DNA of 64,000 bases from NCBI GenBank assembly GCA_942492855.1, contig OW818647.1:3968001-4032000 (forward strand), given 5' to 3'. This DNA is from G963677485 sp942492855 (lineage in GTDB: Bacteria > Armatimonadota > HRBIN16). Both the position numbers and the translations under genes were made by a program. Under the pieces are notes generated by a model, which searched no databases, was not told the origin of the DNA, and saw only the letters and a list, made by a program, of their open reading frames with translations. Below, one piece after another: positions 1-7,572 of this stretch; position 1 is the stretch's first letter; each line of letters starts with the position of its first letter.

Positions 1-1
1 C

Positions 2-190
2 CTTGGGGACCGCACCCACTTCCTGCGCATCGATGAGGTGGAGTGGGCCTGGCGGGTGCTGGACCCTGTCATCGCTGCGTGGCGTGATGAGTCGGTGCCT
101 CTGTACCCCTATGTCAGCGGCAGCGACGGGCCTCGCGAGGCGAACCGCATTCTGGATTCACCCTCGCACGTATGGAGACCGTTGGCATGA
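2..190 (+). CDS. zwf: glucose-6-phosphate 1-dehydrogenase, C-terminal fragment
   Basis: Only the last 62 codons are inside the window; the gene runs off the left edge. The frame reads LGDRTHFLRIDEVEWAWRVL, then a proline/tyrosine stretch and a PREANRIL segment. This is the usual tail of G6PD (GDxTLF.R.DEVE.AW..LDP, then YP.GS.GP.EA..L). The enzyme oxidises glucose-6-phosphate to 6-phosphogluconolactone with NADP in the cytosol. The stop codon overlaps the ATG of pgl (ATGA), whose product hydrolyses that lactone, so the two are translationally coupled. The catalytic and cofactor domains cannot be inspected here. Confidence 0.85.
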   Translation, partial: LGDRTHFLRIDEVEWAWRVLDPVIAAWRDESVPLYPYVSGSDGPREANRILDSPSHVWRPLA

Positions 191-870
191 GGCAATGGCG
201 GATATATGATAACCGAGAGCTTCTGGCCAGAGCAGCCGGCGATGAGATCGTTGAGGCGGTGCAAAACAGCACAGGTCTGTTCACCATGGCCTTGAGTGGG
301 GGAACTACGCCGGAGGCCGTCTACCAGTTGCTGGCGGGAGAGTATGCGCAGCGCATCGATTGGTCGCGCATGTTGTTGATACTTGGCGATGAGCGGTATG
401 TGCCCGCCGACCATCCCAGCAGCAATACGCGTATGGTGGAAGAGCTGCTGATCAAACCTCTGGAGTTGAAACCCGAGCAATGGATCACCATGGACACCGA
501 GTTGGATTGGGAGGATTGCGTGGCAGACTATGACCGGCGGCTACAGTCCGTGAGTATTGATCTGGTGCTGCTCGGTATGGGGAGTGACGGCCATACCGCC
601 TCGCTTTTCCCAATGCAGTTTGATCCTGAGACTCCGGAGAAGGCCGTGAAGGGCCTGGCACCGGTGGCGCCACACCAGCGGATCAGCCTGAGTCTGCCGT
701 TCCTCAACAGCGCCCGGCGCGCGCTGTTCCTGGTGGGGGGCGAGGAGAAGGCCTGCACTGTCAGCGAGGTTATGTCAAACCCGCCCAGTGAGGATTACCC
801 TAGTTCGATGGTTCTGCCCCACGGTGACTGCCTCTGGCTGCTGGACAAGGCCGCCGCCAGCGAGCTGTAG
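187..870 (+). CDS. pgl: 6-phosphogluconolactonase
   Basis: A cytosolic enzyme of the oxidative pentose phosphate pathway that hydrolyses 6-phosphogluconolactone to 6-phosphogluconate. The 227-residue product is of normal family length and shows the SIS-like fold landmarks: an LSGGTTPEAVYQLL loop near residues 38-51, an ILGDERYVPADHPSSN segment, LLGMGSDGHTASLFP and a late RISLSLPFLNSARRALFLV strand. The start was set at the ATG at 187, which overlaps the zwf stop as ATGA and has a GGAGA Shine-Dalgarno at 174-178. An upstream in-frame ATG at 172 would place the ribosome site inside the gene. Identity is clear from the DERYVP and GMGSDGHTAS motifs and from the gene order zwf-pgl. Confidence 0.93.
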   Translation: MRQWRIYDNRELLARAAGDEIVEAVQNSTGLFTMALSGGTTPEAVYQLLAGEYAQRIDWSRMLLILGDERYVPADHPSSNTRMVEELLIKPLELKPEQWITMDTELDWEDCVADYDRRLQSVSIDLVLLGMGSDGHTASLFPMQFDPETPEKAVKGLAPVAPHQRISLSLPFLNSARRALFLVGGEEKACTVSEVMSNPPSEDYPSSMVLPHGDCLWLLDKAAASEL

Positions 871-915
871 AGCCGGGGGTGCTAGTTGGCTACGCTGCCG
901 CGCCCTGAAGGGCAC

Positions 916-1359
916 GGCTATTACCCACAAATATTGCATGGCTAGTAGGTCACCGATTCCGCGACATCAATGTCTCGGCTATTGAACACCAAGACTGCTG
1001 AAGCAGTCTTGGTTAACGTTATCTTTGTCGGAAAGGAGCTCCGCAGCCCGGTTTAGCGGGCTTGTTGATCAATAGCCGAGACATTGATGTCGCGGCACAT
1101 GGTCGATACGATCCCAATCTGGATTTGTGGGTAATAGACTGCACAAAAGGACACTGCTTATTTTCCGACAAGCCGTCTGAGGTTCGCCACGCGACGAGTT
1201 TTAGTAAGCCATACCATCGTACACCCTGCAGGAATATTCCGGTAGCCGGCTTTGAGCCGGCTTTTCGTTCAATTAGCCGCAGGGCTTTCAGCCCGCGGCG
1301 GCAGATGCAATCGATTAACACAACAAGCCAATCCCCATACATATTAGTGGGTAATAGCC
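916..1359. repeat. nested palindromic MITE-like intergenic element
   Basis: This fills the 528-bp gap between pgl and the CapA-like gene, and I see no credible gene in it. The outer ends are a 13-bp perfect inverted repeat, GGCTATTACCCAC (916-928) and its complement at 1347-1359. Inside are a second pair of 15-bp arms (918-932 and 1123-1137) and a third of 27 bp (959-985 and 1069-1095), all perfect by eye. The centre holds a hairpin with an 11-bp stem (988-998/1003-1013, TGAA loop). Further short hairpins lie near 1044-1062, 1248-1264 and 1275-1296. Short open frames across it follow the palindromes and have no family look. It could be a non-autonomous transposon relic or a REP-type composite. 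Confidence 0.6.
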
Positions 1360-1398
1360 AAGTGCTTTAGCGCGTGGCATGGCGGTCTGTATAGATTT

Positions 1399-2322
1399 TC
1401 ACCGCGTCATCATCGGTCGGCAATCTGTGATCTTCACAGGCAGAGTTCTTGTGATTTTCGCTGTGTTCCTGCCCAGCTCGATCTCGTAAATCGCACTCTT
1501 GTTGGCTCCGAAAATCCTGCTGTCCCACACGAACGAACCTGCGCTGTAGATAATCGGCTTGCCTTTGTATACTTCCGTGGGCTGCAAGACATGGGGATGG
1601 TGTCCTATGATCAGGTCAGCCCCTGCGTCAATGCATTGGCGGGCGATGGCCTGCTGGTGTTCCGTGGGCTTCTTCATATACTCCACACCCCAGTGAAATG
1701 AGACCACCAGTGTATCGCACTGCCGGCTGGCAGATTTGATCTGCGCCTCCAGCTCATCGGGCTCCAGACCCGCGATGGTGGGCCTATCGGACAGCCGGAC
1801 GACGCCATCTGATGGCATATCGGAGTAGGCGAGAATTCCAATTTTCAACGACTTCCGGCGTATGACCTGCAACTTACATGCCTCGCTGCGGTTATGTCCT
1901 GCACCAACTGGTGTCAGACCTGCGTCGGTCAGTGCGCTGATAGTGTCGGTGAGCGCTTCGCGGCCATAGTCCAACGTGTGGTTGTTGGCCACGGAAACCA
2001 CGTCAAAGCCATTAGTCTTCAACGTATGAGCGTGTTTAGGGTCGGCTCTGAACAGGAACCTCCTGCGTCTGGGCACACCACGCTGCGATAACGGGCACTC
2101 CAGGTTGCAGAACGCGATGTCGGCTCCGCTGATCGTGCTCTTGACGTGACTGAACAGCCAGTCTGCGCCGTGTCGTTCGATCTGCCTACCCACACCTCTG
2201 GCAAAGAGAATATCACCCACAGCCACCAGTTTGACCGTGTCGTGTCTGATGGGTCTACCACCAGACACGACTAGCACCGCCATGAGTGTTAAGCACAGCG
2301 TGGCGAGAACCCGGGTCAGCAT
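1399..2322 (-). CDS. CapA/PgsA-family metallophosphatase-like protein
   Basis: A 307-residue protein with an N-terminal hydrophobic segment (residues 1-20, probable signal or anchor), so it is likely exported. The rest is a PGA_cap/CapA domain of the calcineurin-like superfamily. Visible motifs are VAVGDILFARGVG, FCNLECPLS, VSVANNHTLDYG, VSFHWGVEY, IIGHHPHVLQPTEVYKG and IIYSAGSFVWDS; the Asp, Asn and His metal ligands all appear present. CapA-like proteins were first linked to polyglutamate capsule export, but most homologues are of unknown substrate. No capsule ligase genes (capB, capC) are nearby, so the name should not be taken as function. Its ATG overlaps the stop of the DUF3160 gene (ATGCTGA), giving a coupled three-gene operon. 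Confidence 0.82.
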   Translation of the reverse strand: MLTRVLATLCLTLMAVLVVSGGRPIRHDTVKLVAVGDILFARGVGRQIERHGADWLFSHVKSTISGADIAFCNLECPLSQRGVPRRRRFLFRADPKHAHTLKTNGFDVVSVANNHTLDYGREALTDTISALTDAGLTPVGAGHNRSEACKLQVIRRKSLKIGILAYSDMPSDGVVRLSDRPTIAGLEPDELEAQIKSASRQCDTLVVSFHWGVEYMKKPTEHQQAIARQCIDAGADLIIGHHPHVLQPTEVYKGKPIIYSAGSFVWDSRIFGANKSAIYEIELGRNTAKITRTLPVKITDCRPMMTR

Positions 2323-4520
2323 CCGCTCGTGAAGGACTCGAAGTTTTCCTCAAGTTTCTGCTTCTTGCCGGCAAAGAAGCTCTTTATCCAGTCGGCGAGC
2401 TTCGGTGTTTTGCCGGATTTCAGCATCTTTTGCCACGCTTCATCGGTCAGTCGGTCGGACGATGGCCACTCGAACTCATAATGCGTGTACACCGCACCGC
2501 GCGTCAAGTAGAGTTTGCCCTGTATGGGTACCACCACATAGATAGCTGCAGCACGTCCTGTTGCTTCCTCAAGGCAGACGCCTGTGCTGCCGTCAGTATG
2601 GACATCGGCGATCAGGGCCATGTCCTTATCGGTGTCGCTCAGAAGGTCACCTCCTGAGAACGAAATGACCAGTGATTCCAGCTCAGCACCGTAAAGGCAT
2701 ATCTGATCATATTCCTCTTTGGTGACCGGCTTGCCTGTCAGCTCCTTGATGGTGATCTTGCGGCAGAAGCTCAGCCAGTCATCCATGCGGGTGAACTTGT
2801 CCTTGGTCTCCTCAGAAAGCAGCCCACGGCTATTTAGACCATCCATGGTGTATTTGTTCAGCCATTGAAGTCTTGTCCAGAACTCCAGGTTGGGCTCCAC
2901 ATATCCCTTGGGGGTGGGCGGTGCTTCGGAATCGCCACCGCATTCGGATACGCTTTGTTTGGCGTACAGGATGGTGTCATGCCGGAGTTCGGTCCATGAA
3001 CCAAGAGCTGTGAAGAGGGACTTGTCCAGCCAGGCGTCGTTGGTCATAAACGAAGGATAACCCTTAGGAGCGGGTTCCACCACTGACTGCAGCGACCATA
3101 ACCATCCGTAGTACAGATTCGACTGCCATGTGCTGCGTGGTTTCTCTGCCATCTCTTTACGCATCTTAGCCATCTGCACGTCGTAGTTTGCGAACCTGTC
3201 TACATTGTCATATTTCTTGAGGTGGCTTAGGGCACGGTCGGATCCCATCGCAGCGAATATGTCCAGCCCTCGGGGTATGCCTCTTTCGGTCACGAGATCA
3301 TCGGTCATCTGCCGCATGATGCGCGAGTCGGGGATGAACCGCTGGCCCATGAACCTGAACTGCCGGCCGCCTGTCCCAGCACCATTATCAATACCAGGTG
3401 CTGGCAGCTTGGCAACCTCAGCGGTAAACATCTCCAGTTTCGACTGATCGGCAAGCTGATTGACGCTGGAGTTTTTGCCATACACCTTATCTAAGACTTT
3501 GATGTAATGGTTATAGGTGTAGTCATCGGCGGTTCCTACATAGAAAGCGGTTGGTTCGTAGATTGTATCCCAGAGTTTCAGTGCCGATGTGCCACCAACA
3601 GATGCGCTTTGGAGGGCTTTGGTCATTAGTATTGCCTGAAGACTGGCTTTAGGACTTTTCGCAGGAAATGGGGAGAGGCCATACCACATCATGGCCATGA
3701 AATACTTCTTCAGCTTCTCACTGCGGGTGTAATGTCCGCGCGGCACAAACTGGCTGAAGTCCATTTTAGCACCGGTTACTGCAGAATCCGTGATATCCGC
3801 GTGTTTGGCGATCAGTTTGAGATCTGCGTTGGCCATTGGGTTGGTATCTTTGGTGACTCCGGCCAGTAGTGCCTTCCCTACTGTAAAAAAGGCCACGTTG
3901 CGGGTAGCCGCATCTTTGAGATCGGCACCGCTAACCGTTGTGAGCTGCTTCTTGGAGGCTTCCAGCATGGCAGTGGTGAGCTTGGCAGCGGCATCTGATA
4001 ACTTGCCCGCTTCTACCTCACGCAGTGTATAGTCATAGAATACATGGTAAGTGTGCAGCATGCTGTCTGAGGTGATGAAAGATGGTATCTTCTCAGGACG
4101 CTGATACTCGTTGTTCTCATAGACGTAGAACATCTGAGTGTAGTCAGTTGGGGTGACTACAAAGCCGTTCTTGGCAATAAGCGGTATCATTTGTGCATCC
4201 AGCAAGCCCTTATACAGCTTCAGGTTCTGCACGTTTGAGAGGTTGGCTTTCAGGCTATATGCGGGCAGGGCAGGCTTGATCTTCCCATTATCAGCCGCTA
4301 AGCTGTCATAGCCTTTTGTAGAAGCGAAAGACGAAGGCTTGATCTCTTTGATGGTTGACTGATTGTCCGCTTTTGATGCCTGGGTGGTCATCTGTGCGAG
4401 CTGTGTGGGCTCATATAAAACCGATATACGTCTTGGCTTCGGTCCGTTAAGGGCATAGATCAACCCGGAGATGACCAGTATTACGAGTACCACGAATGCA
4501 ACAGCGACATGCTTCTTCAT
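2316..4520 (-). CDS. DUF3160 domain protein, membrane-anchored or secreted
   Basis: A 734-residue protein with an N-terminal transmembrane/signal segment (VAVAFVVLVILVISGLIYA), then a large extracytoplasmic DUF3160 domain. Family landmarks are the FVVTPTDYTQMFYVYE region, IPSFITSDSMLHTYHVFYDY, a TELRHDTILYAKQS helix and the late TRGAVYTHYEFEWPSSDRLT segment. No enzymatic activity is established for DUF3160. The start was set at 4520 (MKKHVAVAF), five bases after the stop of the upstream VCBS gene and preceded by AAGG; the in-frame ATG at 4547 lies inside that upstream gene. It ends in overlap with the CapA-like gene. The co-transcribed trio suggests one cell-surface function, but what that is cannot be read from the sequence. 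Confidence 0.8.
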   Translation of the reverse strand: MKKHVAVAFVVLVILVISGLIYALNGPKPRRISVLYEPTQLAQMTTQASKADNQSTIKEIKPSSFASTKGYDSLAADNGKIKPALPAYSLKANLSNVQNLKLYKGLLDAQMIPLIAKNGFVVTPTDYTQMFYVYENNEYQRPEKIPSFITSDSMLHTYHVFYDYTLREVEAGKLSDAAAKLTTAMLEASKKQLTTVSGADLKDAATRNVAFFTVGKALLAGVTKDTNPMANADLKLIAKHADITDSAVTGAKMDFSQFVPRGHYTRSEKLKKYFMAMMWYGLSPFPAKSPKASLQAILMTKALQSASVGGTSALKLWDTIYEPTAFYVGTADDYTYNHYIKVLDKVYGKNSSVNQLADQSKLEMFTAEVAKLPAPGIDNGAGTGGRQFRFMGQRFIPDSRIMRQMTDDLVTERGIPRGLDIFAAMGSDRALSHLKKYDNVDRFANYDVQMAKMRKEMAEKPRSTWQSNLYYGWLWSLQSVVEPAPKGYPSFMTNDAWLDKSLFTALGSWTELRHDTILYAKQSVSECGGDSEAPPTPKGYVEPNLEFWTRLQWLNKYTMDGLNSRGLLSEETKDKFTRMDDWLSFCRKITIKELTGKPVTKEEYDQICLYGAELESLVISFSGGDLLSDTDKDMALIADVHTDGSTGVCLEEATGRAAAIYVVVPIQGKLYLTRGAVYTHYEFEWPSSDRLTDEAWQKMLKSGKTPKLADWIKSFFAGKKQKLEENFESFTSGC

Positions 4521-4525
4521 GCGGT

Positions 4526-5164
4526 TTACCTTGTAAGTTCCTTCCATTTTGAGGGTTTGGCGCTGCCAATCCAGTCAAACCCAAATGATCTCCATCTGTA
4601 TATCCCAATGCGTTGCGGTTTGCCGGGTGACACTTCCATAGCCAGCAGTTCCGCCCAGCCGTCCTTATTGATGTCACGGACATCGAAGTCGATAAACCGC
4701 CTGCTGAGACGGCTGCCCAGCCACTTGGGTTTCATGCGGCTTCCTGTCCACGAGTAGACAAAGCAGCGTTTCGCCATGACCGGGTCTTTTGGGCTCTTCT
4801 TCCACACCCCTGTGATGATCTCCTTTTCGCCGTCACCGTCGATATCAGCCACGCGCAACTTCCAGGGGTTGAGCTGCTTTTGTGACCAGACCGGACGGTA
4901 ATTGCCTTGCTTCTTTTGCATGACGATCACCTTGCCACCCAGAGGGTGGCCTTTTCGGATCGTCCTGCATGTGATGGCGATGAGTTCGATGCTGCCACCA
5001 AGGTCGAGATCGGTTTGGTAAGCGTCCAGCACTTTGCCTTCTACGCCGTGCCCAAGCACACGCTGGGCGAGTGCCACAGGACTAGTTGAGGCAGCCGCAC
5101 AGATGCTGGCTGCCATCGCGACTAGCATAACCCAGAGAGCTGTTCGATACCCCAAATGCCACAC
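4526..5164 (-). CDS. secreted FG-GAP/VCBS-repeat protein
   Basis: First gene of the three-gene minus-strand operon; 212 residues with a signal peptide (roughly residues 1-25, ending near ASICAAAS). The mature part carries beta-propeller type FG-GAP/VCBS repeats with DxDGDG-like calcium loops: VADIDGDGEKEIITG near residue 105 and VRDINKDGWAELLAME near residue 165. Such repeats usually form extracellular structural or ligand-binding propellers. With only two or three repeats it is too short for a full seven-bladed propeller. It is followed at five bases by the DUF3160 gene, so the two are probably translated from one message. The specific role is unknown. Confidence 0.72.
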   Translation of the reverse strand: MWHLGYRTALWVMLVAMAASICAAASTSPVALAQRVLGHGVEGKVLDAYQTDLDLGGSIELIAITCRTIRKGHPLGGKVIVMQKKQGNYRPVWSQKQLNPWKLRVADIDGDGEKEIITGVWKKSPKDPVMAKRCFVYSWTGSRMKPKWLGSRLSRRFIDFDVRDINKDGWAELLAMEVSPGKPQRIGIYRWRSFGFDWIGSAKPSKWKELTR

Positions 5165-5337
5165 CGTCCTGCAATGATCTAGACTGATTATACCGTATAC
5201 ACGCGATGAAATATGTGCGGTGTAGTGGATATATGAGCAATAGTGCTAAGATCGGATTGATATGAGGGGTTGTCTGTCGGATATAACCCAACCATATGAC
5301 AATGCACGCTCCCAGTGTCAAAGCGGTACAACGAAAT

Positions 5338-5359
5338 CGGCTGGCCAGAGGGCCAGCCG
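5338..5359 (-). terminator. hairpin downstream of hpf
   Basis: A perfect 9-bp stem (CGGCTGGCC at 5338-5346 and its complement at 5351-5359) with an AGAG loop lies 27 bases beyond the hpf stop on the minus strand. The following minus-strand bases are ATTTCGTTG, a poor U-tract, so this is a plausible but not strong intrinsic terminator. Confidence 0.5.
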
Positions 5360-5385
5360 ATGAGTGATCCGCGGACTGTTATCCG

Positions 5386-5964
5386 CTAGCTGCTCGGTAT
5401 GATAATCCCATAGCTGCCATCTTTCCGCTGGTAGATGACCTGGAACTGATCACTTTCCGCCTCGCGGAACAGATAGAAGTCATGGCCCAGCATCTCCATA
5501 TTAAGTGCTGCATCCTCCTGGCTCATGGGCTTCAATTCGAAATGTTTTCGCCTAGCAATGCGAAATTGTTTGTTAGTTTCATTACTATCGCTCTTAACAC
5601 TACCCTTCGGCTCTATGTCCTCCAGTGCGAGTAGTAGTTCACCATCCAGATGGTGGTTGGCCTCCCGCCGACCTGCAATTGCTCGGAAGCGTTTGCCCTT
5701 GAATCTGAGGAGACGGGTTTCCAAGTGGCTGACCGTCTCGTCAATAGCGATACGTGGGTCTGGATTTGATTCCTCAGCTCGAAGCACTAATCCGTGCCCC
5801 TCCACAGTGATTTCGATTGTGTGGCTTTCACGCACCGCCTCATGCACAACGGTCGCCTCGTCGATTCCTTTGAAGTGTGAAGTGAGTTTCATGACGGCTT
5901 GCTGTGCGTAGTCTCTGAGGGTAGCTGGTAGGGTTCCTGCGGCATCTCTTATAGTGACAACCAT
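5386..5964 (-). CDS. hpf: long-form ribosome hibernation promoting factor
   Basis: A 192-residue cytosolic protein of the long HPF/RaiA class. The N-terminal S30AE domain (about residues 1-105) begins MVVTIRDAAGTLPATLRDYA and has the expected VEGHGLVLRAEESNPDPRIAID pattern. The C-terminal dimerisation domain (about 135-192) has PMSQEDAALNMEMLGHDFYLFREAE and the terminal YQRKDGSYGIIIP strand. The long form drives 100S ribosome dimers through that C-terminal domain in stationary phase. The ATG at 5964 has GGAGG eight bases upstream. It stands alone: the operon upstream of it faces another way, and the divergent intergenic region carries a 12-bp inverted repeat (5990-6020). Confidence 0.92.
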   Translation of the reverse strand: MVVTIRDAAGTLPATLRDYAQQAVMKLTSHFKGIDEATVVHEAVRESHTIEITVEGHGLVLRAEESNPDPRIAIDETVSHLETRLLRFKGKRFRAIAGRREANHHLDGELLLALEDIEPKGSVKSDSNETNKQFRIARRKHFELKPMSQEDAALNMEMLGHDFYLFREAESDQFQVIYQRKDGSYGIIIPSS

Positions 5965-5989
5965 CGTAGTGCCCTCCGAATTACTGTGT

Positions 5990-6020
5990 AATACTCACTC
6001 CGTATTAAGGAGTGTGTATT
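5990..6020. promoter_or_regulatory. inverted repeat in the hpf upstream region
   Basis: AATACTCACTCC (5990-6001) and GGAGTGTGTATT (6009-6020) pair over 12 bases with one mismatch around a 7-base loop. It sits 26 bases upstream of the hpf ATG, in the region divergent to the gene at 6142. It could be an operator or a leader hairpin of the hpf message; no known binding consensus was matched. Confidence 0.35.
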
Positions 6021-6141
6021 AGGTATACCCTATTTTAGAGATGGTTGTGATGCCATCAAATACCCAGAATCTAGAAACTGGCAATATTATGCGCTATAGT
6101 GATCACATGAGAGCCGTTCGATGATGCTGGAGGAGCCATGC

Positions 6142-7518
6142 ATGAGATTCACCAGTTTTAGTACCGCCTTGCTTGCAGCAGCTACCTTATGCTGCGGGTA
6201 TAATAACGCTCTGGGCCAGGAGGTCACCCCAAAAATGCGCGCACTGATCGCTAAGACAGAGTCATTCGGACTCACACGATTTCCCATAGGTTTCTGGAGT
6301 TACACAAACTTGAAGGAACATGGGATGCATATGACTGAAGAAGAGGTGAAATCCTGGGCTGATGCCGGTTTTACTGTTCCTCAAAGCCCGAGTTTTGACC
6401 CGAAGAACGCCACCCATATGTCGCACATGCACAAGATACTCGGCTGGGCACGGAAGTACGACATGAAGATGGTAGTGTGCGATCCGCGGGGTTACGCCCA
6501 GAAGGGCACCGCGGGTGTTCCGCCAAAGAGTTACTCGGAAGGAATCCGTGCGGCTGTCGCTGATTTCGGGAAGGATCCAGCCTTGTTCGGGTTCCACGTC
6601 GGTGACGAACCTGATGCCGACATGAAGGAGAGCTTCTTTGAGTGCTATCGCATTCAGAAGCAGATCGCACCGCAGCTTCATCCTTTCGCCAACCTGTTGC
6701 CTTACTTCAACGGTGCCGAGTCGAGAGCAGGTACAGATACCTGGCCAAACTACCTGGATGAATATGTAAAGAAGAGTAACGCCGACCTGCTGGGTTATGA
6801 CCATTACGGTCAGATGAACCCGGGAACAAGCGGAATACACGAGTATTATCGCAACCTGATGCTATATCGTGAAGCGTCTCTACGTAATGGTATCCCGTTT
6901 TGGAACACGGTGTTGTCGGTCGGGCATTACAAGTATCGGTGTCCCAACCAGGATGAACTGCGATGGCAGTTCAACACCTCGATTGCCGCAGGTGCCAACG
7001 GCATCGTATGGTTCTTTTACTATATGCGTCAGCCGCACGCCAACTACCGTATGTCGCCAGTTGATGAGCTCTGGGATAAAACGCAAGGGTACTACGACCT
7101 TCGGCGCATCCAAACAGGCTTCCATCGGCGATACAAAGACCTGTTCAACCACATCGCATCGACACGAGTGAGTTTCGTGGGCACTGCATACGGTGACGGG
7201 CAGGCGTTCACCCCCGACCGCCTGGTGGCGAAAGTCGAATGCGGCAAGGACGCGCAGATGGTCATTGGTGAGTTCGCGGACCTGCAAGGTCATCACTATG
7301 TGATGTTCGTCAATAACAGCATGTCGGAGAGCGAATTCTACAACGTCAGCTTCACCAAAGGTACCCGAACCTTTAGCCAGGACTGGAATGGCAAGGAGTA
7401 TGAGGGTGGTGCTTATTGCGTAGGGAATGTCGACACAGATAGCGACGGCTGTCCGAGGCACCAGTTAATACTGGCTCCAGGCCAGGAGGCTGTGTACCGT
7501 CTTGAGCTGGCCAATTAG
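6142..7518 (+). CDS. secreted TIM-barrel protein, glycoside hydrolase-like
   Basis: A 458-residue protein with a signal peptide (MRFTSFSTALLAAATLCCGY). The body looks like an (alpha/beta)8 glycosidase-type barrel: RFPIGFWSYTN, KYDMKMVVCDPRG, LFGFHVGDEPD near residue 160, LLGYDHYGQMN, and GIVWFFYYMRQPHANYRM. The Glu of GDEPD at the end of a beta strand is the obvious candidate acid/base. A C-terminal beta domain (VMFVNNSMSESEFYNVSF onwards) follows, as in many GH-A proteins. I cannot place it in a numbered family. The start was chosen at 6142, preceded by GGAGGAG at 6129-6135 with a six-base gap; the ATGs at 6121 and 6124 lie upstream of that site. It is monocistronic and ends at a terminator shared with gltX. 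Confidence 0.7.
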   Translation: MRFTSFSTALLAAATLCCGYNNALGQEVTPKMRALIAKTESFGLTRFPIGFWSYTNLKEHGMHMTEEEVKSWADAGFTVPQSPSFDPKNATHMSHMHKILGWARKYDMKMVVCDPRGYAQKGTAGVPPKSYSEGIRAAVADFGKDPALFGFHVGDEPDADMKESFFECYRIQKQIAPQLHPFANLLPYFNGAESRAGTDTWPNYLDEYVKKSNADLLGYDHYGQMNPGTSGIHEYYRNLMLYREASLRNGIPFWNTVLSVGHYKYRCPNQDELRWQFNTSIAAGANGIVWFFYYMRQPHANYRMSPVDELWDKTQGYYDLRRIQTGFHRRYKDLFNHIASTRVSFVGTAYGDGQAFTPDRLVAKVECGKDAQMVIGEFADLQGHHYVMFVNNSMSESEFYNVSFTKGTRTFSQDWNGKEYEGGAYCVGNVDTDSDGCPRHQLILAPGQEAVYRLELAN

Positions 7519-7533
7519 CACGTAGGATTCTGA

Positions 7534-7566
7534 CGGCTTGCCTGCGATGATCTCGCAGGCAAGCCG
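7534..7566. terminator. bidirectional terminator between convergent genes
   Basis: A perfect 14-bp stem (7534-7547 with 7553-7566) around a TGATC loop lies between the convergent stops of the 6142-7518 gene and gltX. T runs are short on both sides, but position and stem length support a shared terminator. Confidence 0.7.
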
Positions 7567-7572
7567 GACTCT

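Noticed and set aside
1062..1370. A 102-codon open frame on the plus strand after pgl
   Set aside because: It runs through the palindromic element, has no ribosome site and its residues only mirror the inverted repeats.
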